Shown here in pieces: positions 52,497 through 61,443 of a DNA stretch of 64,000 nt. A program made the translations under genes and the position numbers. The stretch's first letter is position 1; each line of letters begins with the position of its first letter. The notes beneath the pieces are model-generated. The model was not told the origin of the DNA. It saw only the letters and a program-made list of their open reading frames with translations, and made no database searches. Source of the DNA: Exiguobacterium aurantiacum (lineage in GTDB: Bacteria > Bacillota > Bacilli > Exiguobacteriales > Exiguobacteriaceae); assembly GCF_001766415.1 (NCBI RefSeq), contig NZ_MKXO01000005.1, forward strand, positions 148,370 to 212,369, given 5' to 3'.

Positions 52497-54245
52497 ATGG
52501 GAAGTGTTAGACGCTATTTACAGTTTGTAAAACCATATAAAAAACAAATTGCTTTGACGATTTTCGTCGGGATCTTGAAATTCTCAATCCCTCTCGGATT
52601 GCCGCTACTTTATAGACATGTGATCGATAAATATTTGACGGAGCCGGACCCGGCGGCGGATTACACTGAGCTCGTTTGGTTGTTCAGCATCGTCTTCTTC
52701 ATCTTCCTCGTCTTGAAGCCGCCGATCGAGTATTTGCGGCAATATTTAGCGCAATGGGCCGCAACACGAATTTTGTTCGACGTTCGGAACCGATTGTTCG
52801 ATCACGTGCAAAAGCTATCGCTTCGTTACTATTCGAACAATAAGACCGGGCAAATCATCTCGCGTATCATTAACGATGTCGAGCAGACGAAAGACTTTGT
52901 CATCACGGGACTCATGAACATTTGGCTCGATATGGTCACGATTTTGATCGCCATCGCCATCATGTATACGATCGACCCGCAACTGACGCTCATCGCTATC
53001 TTGCCGCTCCCGTTTTATGCGATCGCCGTCCGCTACTTCTATGGACGCTTGCGCCGCCTCACCCGGGAACGCTCGGCCGCGCTCGCTGATCTTCAAGGCC
53101 ATTTGACCGAACGTGTCAACGGTATGGCCGTCATCCGCAGTTTCGCGCTCGAGCCGTATGAGAACAAGGCGTTTGAACAACAGAACGGTGGCTTCTTGAA
53201 AGCCGCACTTCGCCATACAGGTTGGAATGCGAAGACGTACGTCGTCGTTTCGACAATCACGGACATCGCGCCAATCTTGATCTTTACGTCGGCTTCTTGG
53301 CTCGTCTTACAAGACGACGTCTCGCTCGGGACGCTCGTCGCCTTCATCGCTTATATCGACCGCCTCTACGCACCGCTCGGCCGTCTCGTCAACTCGGCGA
53401 CGACGCTCACGCAGTCGGTCGCGTCGATGGACCGGGTCTTTGAATTTCTCGATGAGCCGTATGATATCGAACAGAAACGCGATGCGTTCGTGCCGGTGCA
53501 GACGGCCGGGGATATCGAACTCGACCGTGTCGGCTTTGCCTATGAGAAAGAAGGGACGCGTGCTTTGCATGACGTCAGCCTGCACATCCGGTCCGGGGAA
53601 CGGATCGCCTTCGTCGGCATGTCCGGCGGCGGGAAATCGACGCTCGTCAGTTTGATTCCACGCTTTTATGACGTGACGGACGGCAGTATCAAAATCGACG
53701 GCGTCGATGTCCGTGACTTTAAACTCCGGGCCCTTCGCGACCAAATCGGCATGGTCATGCAAGATTCGGTTCTCTTCAGTGAGTCGGTCGCCATGAACAT
53801 CCGGATGGGGAATCCGGAAGCGACGGACGATGCCGTCATCGCCGCTGCGAAAGCGGCCAACGCCCACGAGTTCATCATGAACTTGCAGGACGGTTACAAC
53901 ACGCCGGTCGGCGAAAAAGGCGTGAAGCTGTCGGGGGGACAGAAGCAACGTCTTGCCATCGCCCGCGTCTTCCTCAAACACCCGCCGATCATCATTCTCG
54001 ATGAGGCGACGAGTGCGCTCGACCTCGAGAGTGAGTCGATGATCCAAGATTCGCTCGCAAGATTGACGAAAGGACGGACGACGCTCATCGTCGCCCACCG
54101 CCTATCAACGATCACCGACGCCGATAAAATTGTCGTCGTCGACAACGGTCGAATCATGGAAGCGGGAACGCATGAAGAATTGATGCGTCGCCGTGGCGCT
54201 TACTATGATTTGTATATGATCCAAGACTTAGCTGTCGTGGAGTGA
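52497..54245 (+). CDS. ygaD: ABC exporter half-transporter YgaD
   Basis: MsbA-like exporter with six membrane helices (residues about 15-300) and a nucleotide-binding domain: Walker A GMSGGGKST, signature LSGGQKQRLAIAR, Walker B IIILDEATSALD with the catalytic Glu, so it can act as a homodimer. Substrate unknown. ATG 52497 has GAAGGAGGG upstream. 582 aa. Follows ygaC as in B. subtilis; the terminator directly before its SD leaves no room for a promoter. Confidence 0.88.
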   Translation: MGSVRRYLQFVKPYKKQIALTIFVGILKFSIPLGLPLLYRHVIDKYLTEPDPAADYTELVWLFSIVFFIFLVLKPPIEYLRQYLAQWAATRILFDVRNRLFDHVQKLSLRYYSNNKTGQIISRIINDVEQTKDFVITGLMNIWLDMVTILIAIAIMYTIDPQLTLIAILPLPFYAIAVRYFYGRLRRLTRERSAALADLQGHLTERVNGMAVIRSFALEPYENKAFEQQNGGFLKAALRHTGWNAKTYVVVSTITDIAPILIFTSASWLVLQDDVSLGTLVAFIAYIDRLYAPLGRLVNSATTLTQSVASMDRVFEFLDEPYDIEQKRDAFVPVQTAGDIELDRVGFAYEKEGTRALHDVSLHIRSGERIAFVGMSGGGKSTLVSLIPRFYDVTDGSIKIDGVDVRDFKLRALRDQIGMVMQDSVLFSESVAMNIRMGNPEATDDAVIAAAKAANAHEFIMNLQDGYNTPVGEKGVKLSGGQKQRLAIARVFLKHPPIIILDEATSALDLESESMIQDSLARLTKGRTTLIVAHRLSTITDADKIVVVDNGRIMEAGTHEELMRRRGAYYDLYMIQDLAVVE

Positions 54246-54247
54246 GG

Positions 54248-54275
54248 CTTCGAGTTCAACTCGAAGTCTTTTTTT
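54248..54275 (+). terminator. ygaD terminator
   Basis: CTTCGAGTT pairs with AACTCGAAG, then TC and seven T, three bases after the stop. Confidence 0.8.
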
Positions 54276-54301
54276 GTTTTCCGTATCTAGTAGACGGGAA
54301 T
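54276..54301 (+). promoter_or_regulatory. SigB-type promoter
   Basis: GTTTTC (54276-54281), 14-base spacer, GGGAAT (54296-54301), close to the SigB consensus GTTTwA/GGGwAw. It starts at the end of the ygaD terminator and precedes the gene at 54335. Confidence 0.5.
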
Positions 54302-54334
54302 GAAGAAACGACATGCCAAAAGGGGGATGACACG

Positions 54335-55483
54335 ATGATGAATGGGGAAGGATTGATCAATGTCCGTCCGCTCAACGACGGGTTAGAGTTAACGTGGTCG
54401 TTTGATGGGAAAGTGCGCGTCACACGCAACGGGAAGTACGTGTATGAGGGGACGGATCAGCATTATGTCGACCGGGAGACGAGCGTTGGGGAGCAAGTCG
54501 CTTACCGTATCTCGGACGAGTTTGGCGAAGTGGCAAAACTGTATACTGCGGCTGTTAATCCAAATGACGACTTGTATTGGAATCGTCATCTGACGTCGGC
54601 GGTCGTGGCGCCGAGCGGAACGTATTTACAGTGGGACCCGATCGCGGACGTCGACACGTATGCGGTATATCGTGAAGGACGCCGTATCGCGGAAATCGTC
54701 GGGAGCGGATACATCGACGAGACACCGCTCGAACAACCGACGCTCTATGAAGTTCGGGCTTTGCGTCCGGTCAAGCGGGATGATAAACCGGGGACCCGTC
54801 TCGTGCATATGGTCGGAAAAGCGATGTCGCTCGCGAAAGAGATGAAGTCGGATACGAGGCGTGACAAGGAGCTCTACACGATGTATTTCCTCGTCAGTCC
54901 GACACGTCCGGACGTAGCCACGGTCGATGGCATTAACCTGCGTGTCCAGACGTTCATTCGTCCCCCGATGATTAAAAACCCGAACCTGATGTCACCGCAT
55001 CCGTATTTTGAAGGGGACGGACGACCGTATAACGTCCATGCGACCGAATATCGGACCCGGACGGAAGTGAAAGTCGAGGGGTTGACCGATATTCCGATTA
55101 TCTCGTTAAAAAAAGATGCGAATGTGACCCGTGGTTATACGAAGCATCACCGATTGACGGGTGAAGACGTCGCCTCGGTCGACCGCGTGTACGTAGAAGA
55201 TGTCGACATCGAGCGGGGGAAGGTTGCATTTCGTTTGCAACACTCGGTAGGTAATCCGCTCGTCGTGGCGCCGGATATTAAATACACCATCGTCACGGCA
55301 CTTAAAAACAGTGCGACGTTCAAACTGTCCGGAAGTCACACCCAGTCGCCGCATCATGAAGTGTACGTTCAGGTCGGCGATGCGCCATGGATGACGATCC
55401 ACCGGGCGGACGACCTCGGGGTCAGCTTTATGGGTAATCCGATGCCAGAGTGCCACTGGACGTACTTGACATGCATGGACTAA
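54335..55483 (+). CDS. FN3-like/DUF3238 protein (382 aa)
   Basis: No signal peptide is seen. The first about 180 residues look like two fibronectin type III-like repeats (LELTWSFDGKVRVTRNGKYVYEG and TYLQWDPIADVDTYAVYREGRR). The second half resembles DUF3238: YFLVSPTRPDVATVDGINLRVQTFIRPP, GDGRPYNVHATEYRTRTEV, and late FMGNPMPECHW. Function unknown. ATG 54335 follows AAGGGGG; an upstream SigB-type promoter suggests a stress-induced gene. Confidence 0.65.
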   Translation: MMNGEGLINVRPLNDGLELTWSFDGKVRVTRNGKYVYEGTDQHYVDRETSVGEQVAYRISDEFGEVAKLYTAAVNPNDDLYWNRHLTSAVVAPSGTYLQWDPIADVDTYAVYREGRRIAEIVGSGYIDETPLEQPTLYEVRALRPVKRDDKPGTRLVHMVGKAMSLAKEMKSDTRRDKELYTMYFLVSPTRPDVATVDGINLRVQTFIRPPMIKNPNLMSPHPYFEGDGRPYNVHATEYRTRTEVKVEGLTDIPIISLKKDANVTRGYTKHHRLTGEDVASVDRVYVEDVDIERGKVAFRLQHSVGNPLVVAPDIKYTIVTALKNSATFKLSGSHTQSPHHEVYVQVGDAPWMTIHRADDLGVSFMGNPMPECHWTYLTCMD

Positions 55484-55519
55484 AAAAACCAGCCGGCTCA
55501 TTGATGAGTCGGCTGGTTT
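55483..55519. terminator. Bidirectional terminator
   Basis: AAACCAGCCG and CGGCTGGTTT arms with inner CTCAT/ATGAG, between the DUF3238 gene and the DCC gene. Confidence 0.82.
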
Positions 55520-55917
55520 AATGTTTGGTCGATAAAGCGACTCCGTTCTTCCGGGGTCGGCAGTTTGCACGTCTCTTTTTGACCGAACCAGCGATAGCGG
55601 TTGTTCGCGATGATGTCGTAACCGAAATCACGAAGCGGTTTAGGGACGAGTCGGACGAAGCGAAGCATCCGCCAGTTCCCGTCCAATCCTCCGGCGATTC
55701 GGGTCGCCGCGTCCGATTTCAAATAGGGGACGCCGTCTTTGATCAAAACGATGCTGTCGACCGTATCCGGGATACGATGACGTTTTCGGATTGCTTGTCC
55801 GGCCTCGCCTTGAAGTGAGGCGAAATGGAAGTTTCCTGTTGAATCACGATTTAAGATGAACTGCACACTGGCGTCACAAAAGTTGCAGTCTCCGTCGAAT
55901 AAGACAATGGCTGGCAT
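55498..55917 (-). CDS. DCC-family thiol-disulfide oxidoreductase-like protein
   Basis: Named for the DxxCxxC motif, here LFDGDCNFCDASVQFIL at the N-terminus. The rest (FASLQGEAGQAIRKRH, SIVLIKDGVPYLKSDAATRI, NNRYRWFGQKETC) is typical of this family (YuxK-like). ATG 55917 has GGAGG eight bases upstream; a longer reading lacks an SD. 139 aa. Role unknown. Confidence 0.85.
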   Translation of the reverse strand: MPAIVLFDGDCNFCDASVQFILNRDSTGNFHFASLQGEAGQAIRKRHRIPDTVDSIVLIKDGVPYLKSDAATRIAGGLDGNWRMLRFVRLVPKPLRDFGYDIIANNRYRWFGQKETCKLPTPEERSRFIDQTLNQPTHQ

Positions 55918-55970
55918 AGGGAGCGCCTCCTTCTCTCCTGACTTTATCCGTTCGAACGAATGCTCAAACG

Positions 55971-57203
55971 TCAAGCGGCGAGCTGACGGGCAGGCTCCAT
56001 CTTGTAGAGCGAGACGTAATAAAGGTAACCTCCAAGGGCGCCGAATAAGAACATGTAGCCGCTCATGAATACCGGCCCGATGAACGCGCCGACGACGATG
56101 CCGGCTGCGGCGACAAGTTTCGCCCCGTGGAACGTCAAGCCTCCGAAGGCGAGGTATGAGGCCCGTCGAGTCGGGTCGATCAAGTCGATTTGTTTCACTT
56201 GTCGAATCGGCGAATAGAGCAACTCCCCAATGGTGAAGACGATGGCGAGGACGGCAAGCGTGATGAACGAGTTCATTGACGTAATCGCGGCATATGCCGT
56301 CACGTATAAGGATAAGCCGATGAAGAAGATATACTTTTCCCGGTAGCGTTTCACGAAAGCGGTGACCGCGAACGTGATGGCGACGACGAGCAACGTGTTC
56401 TCAAGCTGCATGAACGCCATCATGCGTACACCGTCAAACGGGACGCCGACGATCGACCGTTCTGTGAACGATTCGGCCAAATGGACACCGATATAGTTTG
56501 CCATATGGAACTCGGTCGAGAAGACGAGCATACTACCGAGGACGAACAGCATCCAACGACGGTCACTGAGTGCGATTCGATAGTTTTGATACACGCCGAC
56601 GAGCGGGTTAGCAGACGTCGAACGATTTCCTTTATAGCTATCAACGAGAAAACGTTGCAAGACGAGCGTCGTGATCGTCAACACGAGCGTCATCCCGACG
56701 AATAGTCCGAAACGATAATCTCGATAAAAAGCACCTCCGAGCATGACGCCGCCGGCAATCGCCAAATTGACGAGCCAGTAGTCATACACGTAAATCGCTT
56801 TACGGTTCGACTCTTCCATCGAATCGATGACGATGGCTTCGAGAGCAGGGTAGTTCAATCCGTTCGCGACGGCGTGACCGAAGTAAAGCACGGCGACGAC
56901 GAGCGCCCAGTTATTCGACGGATGAATGGCGACCGTCATCCCCATAAAACAAAGGATTTGGACGATCTGACCGATTTGAAGCACGTGCTTGCGGTTGAAA
57001 CGGTCTGAGAAGTACCCGCCAAACAAGCCGGTAACGTAGCCGACGACAACAAACGACGTCATGATGATTCCAGCGACGATTTTGCCGAGTTCTTCGGAAA
57101 AATATAAAGCCATGAATGGAAAGATAGCCGAGCCGACGATACGGATGAAAAAGCCGCAGACGAGTCGGAGTCGAACATTTAATGGGAAATCTTTGAATTT
57201 CAT
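55971..57203 (-). CDS. MFS transporter (drug-efflux type)
   Basis: Twelve membrane segments in 410 aa. The loop 2-3 signature GGYFSDRFNRKHVLQIG is near residue 60. Similar to MdtH/YhjO-like exporters. GGAGG precedes the ATG. Divergent from an SgrR-type regulator gene, which may control it. Substrate not known. Confidence 0.82.
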   Translation of the reverse strand: MKFKDFPLNVRLRLVCGFFIRIVGSAIFPFMALYFSEELGKIVAGIIMTSFVVVGYVTGLFGGYFSDRFNRKHVLQIGQIVQILCFMGMTVAIHPSNNWALVVAVLYFGHAVANGLNYPALEAIVIDSMEESNRKAIYVYDYWLVNLAIAGGVMLGGAFYRDYRFGLFVGMTLVLTITTLVLQRFLVDSYKGNRSTSANPLVGVYQNYRIALSDRRWMLFVLGSMLVFSTEFHMANYIGVHLAESFTERSIVGVPFDGVRMMAFMQLENTLLVVAITFAVTAFVKRYREKYIFFIGLSLYVTAYAAITSMNSFITLAVLAIVFTIGELLYSPIRQVKQIDLIDPTRRASYLAFGGLTFHGAKLVAAAGIVVGAFIGPVFMSGYMFLFGALGGYLYYVSLYKMEPARQLAA

Positions 57204-57232
57204 GCGAGCACCTCCTTGTCACTACTTTAAAC

Positions 57233-57279
57233 GTGGACTACACTTGGTAAAAAGAGACAAATGATTTTTAGATGTCCAC
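57233..57279. promoter_or_regulatory. Inverted GTGGAC/GTCCAC repeats and promoter in the MFS-SgrR intergenic region
   Basis: GTGGAC (57233-57238) and GTCCAC (57274-57279) are inverted and 41 bases apart. Between them a rightward promoter reads TTGGTA (57244-57249), 17 bases, TTTAGA (57267-57272). They could be sites for the regulator encoded to the right. Confidence 0.4.
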
Positions 57280-57295
57280 TTTTAGGGGGAACGAC

Positions 57296-58933
57296 ATGAA
57301 TGCGAAGCTGGTGGCGATTTATCGTCGTGCGTTGGAACAGAACAAAGTGGAACTGACGCTACGGGAAGCGGTCGATACGGTCGGCTATAGCGAGAAACAA
57401 GTGAAACGGGATATGAAGGCGTGGGAAACGTTCGGGTGGGTGGAGTATCGGCCGGGGAAAGGACGAGGCCATGAATCGGTGCTCCGCTTTCAGCCGGAGT
57501 TTGACCGAACCCTGAGAGTTTGGATCGATGAGTCTTTCGTTCAGGCCTCGATGGCCGATGCGGCCAAGTGGTTGGAATGGGACTGGCCACCCGCCTTGCG
57601 AGAAGTGATTCAAGCACTTATTTGGAGCCGTTTTGGTTTTGAGCAGACTGAAGAAGACCGGTTCATTTTTCCGCGGACGAGAGCGCTTGAATCGCTCGAT
57701 CCGCTCGATATCCACATCGCGATGGAGGCGTCTTTGTCACGGCACGTCTTCGACCGCCTGTTCGAATGGGACGGGACGACTGTCCAGCCCTCGCTCGCCC
57801 ACTATATAGAGGAGATGCCGTTCGGATTTCGTTGCTATATCCGCAAAGGGGTAACGTTTCATAACGGGGTGACGCTATCGGCCAAGGACATCGTCTACTC
57901 GTTGAATCGGTTATTGGATCATGGCAAACAAGTATGGCTGTTCGCACCGATCGAACGGGTCGAGTCCAAAGCATCGTACGTCATCGATTTACATACGAAA
58001 GCACATATGGCCTATATCGAACGACTTCTCGCCCAAACCCCGGCCTCGATCACGTATCAAGGGGCCGAAGGGGTCGTGGGGACGGGGCCGTTCAAGCTGG
58101 AGCAGACGTCGGAGGAAGTCGTACGTTTAAGGGCGTTCGAGCGCGGGCTCCGGCCGAGACCGTCTTTGGATGTGGTTGAATTCGTCACGTTTTCCGAAAC
58201 GGATTATGCGAAATGGAGCACCCGTGACGACCATAGCCTCGTGAAGTGGATCGCCGAGGCGGGAGCACGCTATCTCGTGTTCAACATGAGGCAGTCCTGG
58301 TTGAAGGACGATGCGCCGGCGCGTCGTGCGATTCAACGAGCGATTCAAAAAGAGGCGTTTGTGGAGATGGGAGGAGAGCGCCACCAAGTAGCACACGGAT
58401 TTTTTCCGGAGACGAGTCGTCCCGTTCACGTGCCCGGGGAGGGAACGGTTTGTCAGCGTCCGCTCCGGCTGTTGCACTTGCCGTTTGAAGTGGCGGCGCA
58501 AGACGCGGCGCTCGTGGCTACACAGTTGCGGACGGCCGGGTTTACCGTCGAGACTGAGACGTATACGATTGGGTCTTTGTTACAAGATGAGACGCTTTGC
58601 CGTGCCGATTTGATTTTATGCGGAGAGATGATGAGTGAAGATCTCGATTTGGCGTTCCTAGCCTTTTTGACGAGTGAACTGTCGCTTGTCGGCAAATTGC
58701 TCGCGAATGAAGTGGAACTCCGGGCGATGATGGACCGCTATCAACAAACTGACATGAGCGCTTGGTCGATGCTGCATCGCGAAGTCGAACGCTATTTGAC
58801 TGAGGAGGCCCTCGTCATCCCGCTGTATCATGTCGCTCGTGAGCGCCGCTTTCCGAGTTTCTTTGGAGATGTGCCGCTCGATGTGTTCGGTCACCCGCGA
58901 TATGATCAATTGTGGATTCGTCCGTCCGTATGA
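57296..58933 (+). CDS. SgrR-type regulator with a solute-binding domain
   Basis: N-terminal SgrR_N winged-helix domain (residues about 1-110; LREAVDTVGYSEKQVKRDMKAWETFGWVEYRPGKGRG) joined to a family 5 solute-binding domain (about 150-540; IRKGVTFHNGVTLSAKDIVYSLNRLL, VGTGPFKL). Cytoplasmic regulator expected to sense a small molecule and control the divergent MFS gene; similar to B. subtilis YhjP. ATG 57296 follows AGGGGG. 545 aa. Ligand unknown. Confidence 0.85.
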   Translation: MNAKLVAIYRRALEQNKVELTLREAVDTVGYSEKQVKRDMKAWETFGWVEYRPGKGRGHESVLRFQPEFDRTLRVWIDESFVQASMADAAKWLEWDWPPALREVIQALIWSRFGFEQTEEDRFIFPRTRALESLDPLDIHIAMEASLSRHVFDRLFEWDGTTVQPSLAHYIEEMPFGFRCYIRKGVTFHNGVTLSAKDIVYSLNRLLDHGKQVWLFAPIERVESKASYVIDLHTKAHMAYIERLLAQTPASITYQGAEGVVGTGPFKLEQTSEEVVRLRAFERGLRPRPSLDVVEFVTFSETDYAKWSTRDDHSLVKWIAEAGARYLVFNMRQSWLKDDAPARRAIQRAIQKEAFVEMGGERHQVAHGFFPETSRPVHVPGEGTVCQRPLRLLHLPFEVAAQDAALVATQLRTAGFTVETETYTIGSLLQDETLCRADLILCGEMMSEDLDLAFLAFLTSELSLVGKLLANEVELRAMMDRYQQTDMSAWSMLHREVERYLTEEALVIPLYHVARERRFPSFFGDVPLDVFGHPRYDQLWIRPSV

Positions 58934-58937
58934 ACAT

Positions 58938-58961
58938 AAAAGGAGATGCCGCGGCATCTCC
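58938..58961. terminator. Bidirectional terminator
   Basis: Palindrome of AAGGAGATGCCG arms, between the SgrR gene and hemL. Confidence 0.78.
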
Positions 58962-58966
58962 TTGTT

Positions 58967-60265
58967 TTATAGCTGTGCGAACGCGCGATTTACTGCGACA
59001 ATCGTCTCATCGATATCTTGTTCCGTATGTTCCGTCGTCAAGAACCACGCCTCATATTTAGAAGGGGCCAAGTTGACACCGTTCTCAAGCATCAATTTGA
59101 AGAAGCGGCCGAATACTTCGCCGTCCGACTTCTCGGCTCCTTCGTAGTCCGTGACGATCTCGTCCGTGAAGTAGACGGTGAGCGCGCCTTTTAGGCGGTT
59201 AAGCGTGATCGTGACGCCGTGAGTTTTCGCGGCTTCACGGATCCCTGCTTCGAGACGTGCGCCTAACGAATCTAATGTTTCATAGACGCCCGGTTGCTCG
59301 AGCACTTCGAGGCAAGCGAGTCCGGTCGCCATCGAGGCGGGGTTTCCGGCCATCGTCCCGGCTTGGTAAGCGGGTCCGAGCGGTGCGACCGTCTCCATGA
59401 TTTCTGCTTTCCCGCCGTATGCTCCGATTGGAAGTCCACCACCGATGATTTTACCGAGCGCCGTCATGTCTGGCTCGATGTTGTACACTTGTTGGGCACT
59501 TCCGTACGTGAACCGGAACGCTGTGATGACTTCGTCGTAAATGACGAGCGCGCCGTGTTCATGGGTGATCTCGTTGATGGCTTGCAAGAAGCCGGGTTTT
59601 GGCTCAACGATCCCGAAGTTTCCGACGATCGGTTCGACGAGAACGCAAGCGACTTGATCGCCCCATTCGTTCATCATCGCCCGGTACGACTCGACGTCGT
59701 TGAACGGGACGGTGATAACTTCTTTCGCCGTGGCGCGGGTCACACCGGCTGAGTCGGGTGAGCCGAGCGTCGCCGGTCCGCTTCCCGCCGCAATCAGCAT
59801 CAAGTCGGAATGGCCATGGTAGCAGCCGCTGAACTTGACGACGAGTTCGCGTCCGGTATAGGCACGGGCGACACGGATTGTCGTCATGACGGCCTCGGTC
59901 CCGGAATTGGTGAAGCGGACTTTGTCCATCGATGGGATCGCCGCTTTTAGTTTCTTGGCGAAGTCGACCTCAAGCGCGTGAGGCGTCCCGTAAAGAAGCC
60001 CTTTTGAGGACGCTTCGATGAGGGCGTTGTGGATATGGGGATGGGCATGGCCGGTAACGATTGGTCCATATGCGGCCAAGTAATCGATATAGCGGTTGCC
60101 GTCCACATCATAAAAATAAGCACCTTCGCCGCGCTCCATATAAACCGGGGCACCGCCGCCGACCGCTTTGAACGAACGTGAGGGACTGTTGACACCCCCG
60201 ACGATATGCGTCAATGCGTCTTCATATAGTACGTCTGAAATTTTACGATTTGATGATGTTGTCAT
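58967..60265 (-). CDS. hemL: Glutamate-1-semialdehyde 2,1-aminomutase
   Basis: PLP enzyme making 5-aminolevulinate for tetrapyrroles. N-terminal [45 protein letters not shown]-lysine in [18 protein letters not shown] and [14 protein letters not shown]. 432 aa. Located next to perR, as B. subtilis gsaB is near it, so this may be the gsaB-type second copy rather than the one in the hemAXCDBL operon. AAAGGAGG precedes the ATG; leftward extended -10 TGATACAAT lies about 27 bases upstream. Confidence 0.94.
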   Translation of the reverse strand: MTTSSNRKISDVLYEDALTHIVGGVNSPSRSFKAVGGGAPVYMERGEGAYFYDVDGNRYIDYLAAYGPIVTGHAHPHIHNALIEASSKGLLYGTPHALEVDFAKKLKAAIPSMDKVRFTNSGTEAVMTTIRVARAYTGRELVVKFSGCYHGHSDLMLIAAGSGPATLGSPDSAGVTRATAKEVITVPFNDVESYRAMMNEWGDQVACVLVEPIVGNFGIVEPKPGFLQAINEITHEHGALVIYDEVITAFRFTYGSAQQVYNIEPDMTALGKIIGGGLPIGAYGGKAEIMETVAPLGPAYQAGTMAGNPASMATGLACLEVLEQPGVYETLDSLGARLEAGIREAAKTHGVTITLNRLKGALTVYFTDEIVTDYEGAEKSDGEVFGRFFKLMLENGVNLAPSKYEAWFLTTEHTEQDIDETIVAVNRAFAQL

Positions 60266-60332
60266 ATGTATTGCCTCCTTTTACAAATTCGCAATTATTG
60301 TATCACAGCCGTCAACCGCATAAGCTCAACGT

Positions 60333-60361
60333 TTGACGAAGGGTTTAGAAATCAGTACACT
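60333..60361 (+). promoter_or_regulatory. SigA promoter of perR
   Basis: TTGACG (60333-60338), 17-base spacer, TACACT (60356-60361). Confidence 0.6.
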
Positions 60362-60363
60362 AT

Positions 60364-60378
60364 TTATAAAGATTACTA
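60364..60378. promoter_or_regulatory. Candidate PerR box at the perR start site
   Basis: TTATAAAGATTACTA matches TTATAATnATTATAA at 12 of 15 positions and lies right at the expected start of transcription, suiting autoregulation. Confidence 0.4.
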
Positions 60379-60446
60379 TGTAAGAAATAGGTTAATTCTA
60401 AACAGACACTTCGCATAAATTCTAATAGAAGAAATGAGGGATTGAC

Positions 60447-60890
60447 GTGGGAAGCGAAATGCTTGACCATGCTGTTCAGTCGCTCCGAGAACATGGAGTC
60501 AGAATGACGCCTCAGCGACAGGCGATTTTGGAGTACCTCGTCACGGAGCACAGTCACCCGACAGCGGATGACATTTATAAGGCACTTTCGGATAGGTTCC
60601 CGAACATGAGTGTCGCCACCGTCTATAACAACTTACGTGTCTTTAAAGATATCGGACTTGTTCAAGAGATGAATTATGGTGACGCTTCGAGCCGTTTCGA
60701 TTTTGTGACATCACGTCACTATCACATTATCTGTGATGCGTGCGGGAAAGTCGTCGACTTTAACTATCCTGTCCTTGACGAGATTGAAGCCGTCGCTTCT
60801 CAATTGACAGGTTTCAAAGTGGATCGCCACCGCCTCGAAGTATACGGGACGTGCCCGGCTTGCCAAACTGAACAAGCGCATAAACATTAA
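60447..60890 (+). CDS. perR: Peroxide-sensing repressor PerR
   Basis: Fur-family metalloregulator. DNA-binding part [14 protein letters not shown] and [26 protein letters not shown]; metal-sensing residues [11 protein letters not shown] (Asp, His, His) plus His37 in HSHPTA; structural zinc Cys pairs CDACG and CPACQ. Nearly residue-for-residue like B. subtilis PerR. The GTG at 60447 gives the same N-terminal length as known PerR. 147 aa. Could control pfeT in this window. Confidence 0.93.
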   Translation: MGSEMLDHAVQSLREHGVRMTPQRQAILEYLVTEHSHPTADDIYKALSDRFPNMSVATVYNNLRVFKDIGLVQEMNYGDASSRFDFVTSRHYHIICDACGKVVDFNYPVLDEIEAVASQLTGFKVDRHRLEVYGTCPACQTEQAHKH

Positions 60891-60919
60891 AAACATCCTC
60901 AGGCTGAGGATGTTTTTTT
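60891..60919. terminator. Bidirectional terminator
   Basis: AACATCCTCAG pairs with CTGAGGATGTT, then TTTTT, between perR and ygzB. Confidence 0.85.
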
Positions 60920-61277
60920 AGTCGTTCTGGTGTGATTGACGTTTGTTATACTTCTCATCGAAGTCTTTGCCTTCGAGCGATTGATCGATCGTCAACGGTT
61001 CATCGCAATGCATACATAGATCGACACGTCCGAGCATCTTTGTTTCTTTCTCACAGTTCGGACAAGTGACGATGATTGCTTTCGTCGACGCCATGCCGAC
61101 GATGAAGTAAAGCGCCGAGCTCGACAGTACCATCACGAAACCGAGCAACATGAAAATAATCATCAGCCACGCGATGCTTTTGGCAAGTAGTCCGAGATAC
61201 ATGACCCCAATCCCAGCGAACACGAGCAGCAAAGCCAGGTTTCTGGCGCGGTTGATTTTATTCCCCCGTTTTTTCAT
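60918..61277 (-). CDS. ygzB: YgzB (UPF0295) membrane zinc-ribbon protein
   Basis: Two membrane helices (about residues 12-32 and 37-60) then a zinc ribbon CPNCEKETKMLGRVDLCMHC and LEGKDFDEKYN. 119 aa, colinear with B. subtilis YgzB, which also lies beside perR. ATG 61277 has GGAGGG upstream, better than an ATG five codons earlier. Function unknown. Confidence 0.85.
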   Translation of the reverse strand: MKKRGNKINRARNLALLLVFAGIGVMYLGLLAKSIAWLMIIFMLLGFVMVLSSSALYFIVGMASTKAIIVTCPNCEKETKMLGRVDLCMHCDEPLTIDQSLEGKDFDEKYNKRQSHQND

Positions 61278-61443
61278 ACATAATCCCTCCATGTCTGTCT
61301 TTACTATAGCTCATCTGCTCGAAGCTGAGAAGTTCGTACAATCGGTGGCAGGAGAATTTTAAAAGAAGGCGAATCATTTTTGTATCAGATTAGATAATCG
61401 TGTGAACCGATTGACGTTTACTAATTAGAAAGAAGGTATCAAG

